From NCBI GenBank assembly GCA_005888755.1, contig VBBQ01000028.1:63706-127705 (forward strand): a DNA stretch of 64,000 bases, in the 5' to 3' direction. Shown here one piece after another: positions 59,010-64,000 of the stretch (position 1 is its first letter; every line of letters starts with the position of its first letter). Below the pieces are notes generated by a model. It was not told where the DNA came from and searched no databases. It saw nothing but the letters and a program-made list of their open reading frames with translations. The position numbers and the translations under genes are program-made. Source of the stretch: Candidatus Bathyarchaeota archaeon (GTDB lineage Archaea; Thermoproteota; Bathyarchaeia; 40CM-2-53-6).

Positions 59010-60185
59010 TCAGGTATACTCGATAGTCTTGAATTCCTTCCGCAATCTTGTCGCGGCTCTGCGAACGCTACCCGGTTCTTCGCCCTTGTAGACTCTTATG
59101 ATTAGTTCGGCAACTCTCTCCATGTCTCGTACTTTCATTCCACGACGAGTAGACTCGTTTGTTCCAAGCCTGATTCCATGATCGACGATCATGTTTGCGT
59201 CCTCCAACTTCTCTGAGAAACGGTTCACATTCTCCTCGCCGTTAATGTCGAGAAAAACCTGGTGCGACTCGGTAAAACCATAATCCGCGCATTTGACGGG
59301 CAGGCCGCCTTCGTGGAGCGCCTTAGCTAGAGCCTTAGCGTTTGCTACTACCTGAGAGGCGTATTTTGCGCCTCGCCTTCGAATCTCGTCCAATGCCCAA
59401 ATGAGAGCCGCCATCCTGTTCCAGTGAGCATTATCGACCAGTCCAGGAAACTGTCTGTCTTTGACAAGTTCTTTGACCCGACTTGTTCCTAGGATTATCC
59501 CTCCTTGTGGACCGAACAAGGTCTTGTGAGTGGATCCCAACATGACAGCTGCACCTTCCTTCAGTGGACGCTGAAACTCTCCCCCACCGATCAGTCCTAG
59601 AACATGGGACGCATCGTAGGCGACTTGGGACCCTGCTGCTTGACAAGCGTCTGCAAGTTCAGTTATAGGGTGGGGAAATAGAAAGTAGGATTGTCCGAAG
59701 ACGACGAGAGAGGGTTTCTCGTCTTCGATGAGAGCTTTAGCCTTGTTCACGTCGATGTTCATTCTTTCTGAATCAAACGGGAAAAAGAGATTCTTCACAT
59801 TGACAAAGGGTGGATACCCTTTTCCGCCGATGCCGTCATACCCCCCGTTGACAGGGTTAACAGAGAGGATCGATCCACCGGGCTTGGTAAGGGTGGAAAT
59901 CACGATCATATCAGCCATATGTCCTGATAGCGGCCTCAGGCTCGCCCAGTCGGCGCCATATACTTCGCAGGCCAGTTTATCGCCTAGGGCTTCGAGCTCA
60001 TCGATGAAGCGTGTTCCCTTGTAGAACCCGTCGATGGCCGTGTATCGATGGCCCATGTCAATACTGAGAAGTTGGCGAACTGTATGACTGGTTACGTTCT
60101 CGGATGGTATGAGGTTGAGGCATTCTTCTGCGCGCCAGCGTTGATGTTTGTCAACGATTCGTCTGATCTGGGATGCGTAGGACGT
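59010..60185 (-). CDS. glyA: Serine hydroxymethyltransferase, start codon non-canonical
   Basis: GlyA interconverts serine and glycine with a tetrahydro-folate type carrier. The PLP Lys is in GSTHKTLFGPQGG, with SGHMADMIVISTL, YDASHVLGLI and GIRLGTNESTRRGM. Conserved N-terminal sequence RIVDKHQRWRAEECLNLIPSENVTS lies upstream of the first ATG (60056), and between the in-frame TAG at 60198-60200 and 60057 no ATG, GTG or TTG exists. ACG at 60185 gives SYASQIRRIVDKHQRW, a normal-length N-terminus (391 residues); ATC codons at 60167 or 60158 are alternatives. Product certain; start unresolved. Confidence 0.9.
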   Translation of the reverse strand, partial: TSYASQIRRIVDKHQRWRAEECLNLIPSENVTSHTVRQLLSIDMGHRYTAIDGFYKGTRFIDELEALGDKLACEVYGADWASLRPLSGHMADMIVISTLTKPGGSILSVNPVNGGYDGIGGKGYPPFVNVKNLFFPFDSERMNIDVNKAKALIEDEKPSLVVFGQSYFLFPHPITELADACQAAGSQVAYDASHVLGLIGGGEFQRPLKEGAAVMLGSTHKTLFGPQGGIILGTSRVKELVKDRQFPGLVDNAHWNRMAALIWALDEIRRRGAKYASQVVANAKALAKALHEGGLPVKCADYGFTESHQVFLDINGEENVNRFSEKLEDANMIVDHGIRLGTNESTRRGMKVRDMERVAELIIRVYKGEEPGSVRRAATRLRKEFKTIEYT

Positions 60186-60208
60186 TGAAAGTCTACCCTA
60201 GTTGGGAT

Positions 60209-60616
60209 CTAGACTCTGCGACCGCGTCGACCGCCGGGCCGTCGGGTCCCATCATGCGGAACCGGTGTAACGTCTTCTATTCTTCCAATTCTAAACCCGT
60301 GACGGGCAAGCATTCTGATGGCAGCTTGCGCTCCGGGACCAGGGGTCCTAGCACCGTGACCACCAGGAGCTCTTACTCGAATGTGTAGAGAGGTAATTCC
60401 TTTGTCTTTTGCTGTCTTGGCTGCTGCTGCAGCGGCCTGCATCGCAGCGTACGGTGTTCCTTGGAGCCTGTCGGCTTTGACGTGTTGTCCTCCGGCGCTT
60501 CGGGATATTGTCTCGGCGCCTGTGAGGTCTGTTATGTGGACCATGGTGTTGTTGAAGGATGAGTAGATGTGGGCGATTCCCCATCTGTCCGCCGGTGTCT
60601 TAGGCTTCTCTGCCAT
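60209..60616 (-). CDS. rps11: Ribosomal protein S11
   Basis: A 135-residue archaeal S11 of the small subunit. It has [76 protein letters not shown] and the basic tail [11 protein letters not shown]. It is not next to rps4/rps13/rpoD here, unlike in many archaea. glyA follows 23 bp downstream on the same strand. Confidence 0.96.
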   Translation of the reverse strand: MAEKPKTPADRWGIAHIYSSFNNTMVHITDLTGAETISRSAGGQHVKADRLQGTPYAAMQAAAAAAKTAKDKGITSLHIRVRAPGGHGARTPGPGAQAAIRMLARHGFRIGRIEDVTPVPHDGTRRPGGRRGRRV

Positions 60617-60792
60617 ACCAGAATTACCTGATAGGTTCGGGTTTGAGCCCTACGCGAATTTAAACTCTCCCCGGCAGATGTTCTGGATAGTACGACTACA
60701 AGGTTGGCGGATTCGCCCGTGCGACGCGTGTAATCACTCAGAAAGGCTTTGAGTTCCAGTTGAGATTCGCAATCCTCTCGGTCAGCGTGGGC

Positions 60793-61434
60793 CTACCGTT
60801 CATAAGCTCCGACGAGAATGGATAACCCCTCCTCGAGGTCTACTAGTCCTAGGGCTTTCATCTTTTCCAGCACTCTCTCCAGAGTTTCTCTCCCGACACG
60901 CTCTGCTGCAAGCCTATCGGCTTCTAGCCTCAGTCGCCTTGAGAACCATTTGGACAGGAACCCACTTAGGAAAAAAGCAGGGAACAACCACGCGATGTCT
61001 AGGATCAGCAAAAGGGCGGGTATGCCTGAGGCTGGAGTCGAAACAGCAAATAGCTCCCACCATCCTAGCGCATCGACAATGATTGGAGTCGAAACTAAGA
61101 TGGTTCCGAGATAGCGTTTGACCCTCAGCTTCGCCTCGTAGATCAGAGAGGAAGCCAGTAGAGGCCGCCACTCTTCAGGATCGAGTTTTCCCCTCATCGC
61201 GGTAGGCAGGAGGACTCTGTCCCAGCTGAAGACGCACCAGCCGATCGGGATATCTCGTTTGATGCTCCCGGCCATCTCCGGGAGGATGTTTTCGGAGTCG
61301 TGCAGCGTCAACTGAACGTACTCGTCCCAAGAAACCGAGACTGGTCTGAAAATAGATATGCTGAGTTGTTCTATGAGTTCCTTTGCGATTCTAAGAATGC
61401 GTTGTTCATCGGCGACGCTGGTCGATGAATCCAA
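60793..61434 (-). CDS. Hypothetical membrane protein
   Basis: A 213-residue protein with a soluble N-terminal half (residues 1-110) containing a WDEYVQLTLHD stretch, two membrane helices (about 115-135 and 140-160) and a charged C-terminal region (RRLRLEADRLAAERVGRETLERVLEKM). The helix pair followed by ADRLAAE is slightly like M48-type peptidase anchors, but no HExxH motif is present. Function unknown. Confidence 0.6.
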   Translation of the reverse strand: MDSSTSVADEQRILRIAKELIEQLSISIFRPVSVSWDEYVQLTLHDSENILPEMAGSIKRDIPIGWCVFSWDRVLLPTAMRGKLDPEEWRPLLASSLIYEAKLRVKRYLGTILVSTPIIVDALGWWELFAVSTPASGIPALLLILDIAWLFPAFFLSGFLSKWFSRRLRLEADRLAAERVGRETLERVLEKMKALGLVDLEEGLSILVGAYER

Positions 61435-61609
61435 ACAGTAATCCAGCAGCTGACAGAATGGTATGGGTTTGAACTAAGCCTTTCGGATTGCCCGACACAA
61501 TATTGTGAGGAAAGAGACCGCCAGCGAGTCGACGCTCCTCCATCATTCTTGTTACACAACTCGCCTTTGCAAGAAACTTTACACAGCCCCAGGCTGACGT
61601 AATCCCAAG

Positions 61610-63946
61610 TTGAGACTTGACTTCTGGCTCTTAGACCTCAACCATGAGGCTCACGAGGGCAGGTCAGCGATCTGGCTTTGGGGAGTCACGCATGACAACA
61701 AGCGAGTCCTAGTTATCGACCCCAACTTTCAGCCCTACTTCTATCTCCTACCCAAGAAAGACCAAGACATTAGTCAACTCAAGAAGAGGATTGAAACCGA
61801 GAAGCCTCATCCGTCGATTGAACGAGCGATCATTGAAAAGAGGAAACGTCTAGCTGAGAAGAGACAAGTTATCGAAATATTCTGCGAAGATCCTGATACA
61901 TTGGAGAAATGCGCCAGAGAATGCGTAAAGCTGCTTGGCGTTGAGAGGAGTTTTGAGGAGAAGCTTCGTTATTCGATAAAGTATCAGAATGAGTTTGAGA
62001 TCAGACCCTGCCAGTGGTACAGCGTCGAGGGATCAGAATCTGACATTGACCCGGGAAAGTATCACGTAGACAAAGTCCTTGACGCAAGCGGACACCCAAC
62101 TTCTATCCCGAGGATAAATGCTCCTGAGCTAAGAGTCCTCTCCTTCGCTATCCTAGCCGTTAGTCCGACGGGCTCTCCAAGCCCGCTTCGGGACCCTCTG
62201 GGACTCGTTGCATGGAAAAATAGCGAAGGCCAATCCGGCACCATCCAGTCAGAAAAGAATTCGGATGAAGAGATAATCGACGGATTATCGGAGATTTATC
62301 GGAAATTTGACCCTGACGTTGTCTTCTCGTTTGGCGGCAACACGTTCGATTGGCCCTATCTAATCAAGCGAGCTGAAAAGACCAAGGCGAAACTTTCCGT
62401 CGGAAGAGACGATGGTCCGGCCCGCCAGAGTCTCTACGGCCACTTCTCGCTAACGGGACGGGCAAACGTGGACCTGCTAGATTTCTCAGGAGACCTCTAC
62501 GATGTGAAGATCAAGACTGTTGAGAATGTTGCGAGGTTTCTCGGAGTTGAAGCTGTGACTCCGACAATTGACGAGACCGAATACTACGATCAGTGGACTG
62601 GTCGTGATCGCCCAGGCTTAGAGGGACAGATGAAAGCCCACGCAGCCTCAATCTTCAATGTTGGAGAGGACGCGCTCGATTATACACTGCAGCTCTCCAA
62701 TCTCTCAGCACTTCCACCAGACCAGGTCCTCGCTGCAGCTGTTGGTTTCAGAGTTGACAGCTACCTGATGATGGAAGCTCACAGACTCGGAGAGCTGATA
62801 CCAGTTAGAGAAGAGCTCAATATCATTCCATACAAAGGGGCAATCGTCCTTGAGCCAAGCGTGGGACTGCACGACAGCGTTGCCGTTCTCGACTTCTCAG
62901 CCATGTATCCTAGCCTCATGGTCAAGTACAACATCTCCCCGGACACGCTTGTCGATAAGGCAGGAGAGGATGTCTTTGAGGTCCCCGAGGTTGGTCATCA
63001 CTTCCGAAAGAATCCTCCGGGACTCTACAAGATCGTTCTATCCCAGCTCATAGCGAGCCGTCAGGCAGCGAAGAGGGAAGCGGCTAGGACGCCGCGGGGA
63101 ACTCCAGAGCACAAGATCCTGAAAGCGCGTGAAAAGGCCACCAAGGTCATCACCAACGCCACCTACGGGTACGCGGGCTGGGCCGGATCCAGATGGTACT
63201 CCAGAGAGGTTGCAGAATCCGCCGCCGCCCTCGGTCGCGACACCATCAACAAATCCATCAATCTCGCCAAGACCCTCGGGCTCAAAGTTCTCTACGGAGA
63301 CACGGACAGCCTCTTCATCGAGTACAAGGAGAAACTCGTCAACCAGTTCATCAAAGATATCGACAAGAACCTAGGACTCGAAATCAACCTAGGACAGTTG
63401 TACAAGAGAATCCTGTTCACAGAAGCCAAGAAGAAATATGCTGGACTAACGGACGATGGCGAACTTGACGTTGTCGGAATGGAGGCTATCAGAGGAGACT
63501 GGTCCAACCTTGCCAGGAATGTCCAGAACGAAGCTCTTAGACTGGTTCTAGAAGACGCGAATCCAACCAGGGCAAAATCCTACGTGACGAACCTGATCAA
63601 AGACCTGGAATCCGCAAAGGTCCCCAAGTCTTCCCTAGTGATATGGAAGACCCTCACCAAACGCCCAGATCAGTACGAAGTCAATGCGCCACATGTGGCA
63701 GTTGCCCGGAAAATGGCGAAAGAGGGATGGCCAGTCTCCGTAGGGGACAAAGTCGGCTTCATCATCACAAAGAGATCAGGCAAACTCTACCAGAAGGCAG
63801 AGCCCCACTTCAAAGTCTCACTTGATCAAGTTGACTACGACTATTATGTACGCAATCAGATTGTGCCTGCCGCAGCTAGAGTTCTAGAAGTCTTTGGAAT
63901 CGCGGAGAAAGACTTGTTCGGGACGAGCGGTCAGGTCAGCTTGTAA
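61610..63946 (+). CDS. polB: Family B DNA polymerase
   Basis: A 778-residue replicative-type archaeal polymerase. The N-terminus FWLLDLNHEAHEGRSAIWLWG is typical. The 3'-5' exonuclease has FSFGGNTFDWPYL and DYTLQLSNLSALPP; the 5' Exo I DIE-like motif (FAILAVSPTG, residues about 175-190) is degenerate. Polymerase motifs are VLDFSAMYPSLMVKYNISPDTLV (region II), the KVITNATYGYAG region III and LYGDTDSLFIEY (region I, catalytic Asp pair). TTG at 61610 is the start, 29 bp after a CTTTACAC element that may be the TATA box. No intein is seen. Confidence 0.95.
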   Translation: MRLDFWLLDLNHEAHEGRSAIWLWGVTHDNKRVLVIDPNFQPYFYLLPKKDQDISQLKKRIETEKPHPSIERAIIEKRKRLAEKRQVIEIFCEDPDTLEKCARECVKLLGVERSFEEKLRYSIKYQNEFEIRPCQWYSVEGSESDIDPGKYHVDKVLDASGHPTSIPRINAPELRVLSFAILAVSPTGSPSPLRDPLGLVAWKNSEGQSGTIQSEKNSDEEIIDGLSEIYRKFDPDVVFSFGGNTFDWPYLIKRAEKTKAKLSVGRDDGPARQSLYGHFSLTGRANVDLLDFSGDLYDVKIKTVENVARFLGVEAVTPTIDETEYYDQWTGRDRPGLEGQMKAHAASIFNVGEDALDYTLQLSNLSALPPDQVLAAAVGFRVDSYLMMEAHRLGELIPVREELNIIPYKGAIVLEPSVGLHDSVAVLDFSAMYPSLMVKYNISPDTLVDKAGEDVFEVPEVGHHFRKNPPGLYKIVLSQLIASRQAAKREAARTPRGTPEHKILKAREKATKVITNATYGYAGWAGSRWYSREVAESAAALGRDTINKSINLAKTLGLKVLYGDTDSLFIEYKEKLVNQFIKDIDKNLGLEINLGQLYKRILFTEAKKKYAGLTDDGELDVVGMEAIRGDWSNLARNVQNEALRLVLEDANPTRAKSYVTNLIKDLESAKVPKSSLVIWKTLTKRPDQYEVNAPHVAVARKMAKEGWPVSVGDKVGFIITKRSGKLYQKAEPHFKVSLDQVDYDYYVRNQIVPAAARVLEVFGIAEKDLFGTSGQVSL

Positions 63947-64000
63947 TCGTAGGACCTGGACTGAACGATGATAGATCGCTCAACGTCATAACGTTCACGT

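Noticed and set aside
1-64000. CRISPR arrays, cas genes, rRNA genes, transposases or a replication origin
   Set aside because: No regularly spaced repeats, no Cas or transposase motifs, no rRNA and no Orc1/Cdc6 gene or clustered origin boxes were seen.

Overview
The window is archaeal chromosome, most likely from the TACK group (Thermoproteota: a Bathyarchaeia- or Nitrososphaeria-type lineage). The evidence is a set of archaeal markers: GatD/GatE amidotransferase, ribosomal proteins S8e and S11, SRP19, a crenarchaeal-type family B DNA polymerase, HerA/NurA, archaeal Elp3, S-methyl-5'-thioadenosine phosphorylase, SMC-ScpA-ScpB, TATA boxes about 27-35 bp upstream of starts, and a tRNA with bulge-helix-bulge introns. 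Base composition is intermediate, many genes start with TTG or GTG, and genes are densely packed. I cannot name the species from sequence alone.

Layout. 1-8.7 kb: aromatic amino acid supercluster on the plus strand (3' end of aroA, aroC, a chorismate mutase-prephenate dehydrogenase fusion, trpE-G-D-C-B-A). 8.7-15.3 kb: minus-strand gatD-gatE-Lrp regulator, then Elp3 and a membrane glycosyltransferase. 15.3-19 kb: a small membrane protein, a PyrK-like flavin/2Fe-2S protein, and a divergent pair sharing one palindromic TATA box, one member being a cysteine-synthase-like PLP enzyme with a rhodanese-like C-terminus. 19-23.2 kb: two tandem paralogous winged-helix proteins, NurA and HerA, with a repeat-rich control region facing another small winged-helix gene. 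23.6-28.4 kb: an accessory region with a cupin, a structured non-coding stretch, a tRNA-Gly(UCC) gene broken by two non-canonical introns, a secreted BNR-repeat protein, and a lower-GC AbiE-like toxin-antitoxin pair. A copy of the tRNA 3' end lies at the far side of this segment. 28.4-34.5 kb: small hypothetical and accessory genes, including an SseB-family gene interrupted by one TGA. 34.5-36 kb: a membrane-anchored proline-rich RecA/KaiC-like ATPase. 36-39.9 kb: an HTH-CBS regulator divergent from a split methionine synthase and a methylenetetrahydrofolate reductase, with two matching palindromic operators between. 39.9-47.1 kb: scpB, scpA, smc, a cis-prenyltransferase, mtnP and a coiled-coil protein. 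47-53 kb: TraB-like, CinA-like, DUF4443, zinc-finger membrane and acetyltransferase genes. 52.9-64 kb: S8e, SRP19, tdh/kbl for threonine degradation, a SIS protein, a HAD phosphatase, glyA, S11 and polB.

How genes fit together. Chorismate made by AroA/AroC feeds both the TyrA fusion and the trp genes. GlyA, Tdh/Kbl, MetF and split MetE outline glycine, one-carbon and methionine metabolism, and MtnP salvages methylthioadenosine. SMC and its kleisin partners are translationally coupled.

Three observations stand out. First, four genes whose homology is unambiguous (trpE, gatE, scpA, glyA) have conserved N-termini that extend upstream of every in-frame ATG, GTG or TTG, so initiation at near-cognate codons is indicated (AUA for gatE, CUG in a CTGA overlap for scpA). 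Second, the tRNA-Gly folds only if two introns, of 18 and 26 nt, are removed, each flanked by a textbook 3-4-3 bulge-helix-bulge. Third, the control regions of the HTH-CBS/met locus, the winged-helix/NurA/HerA locus and the AbiE-like locus each hold clean inverted repeats that look like operators.
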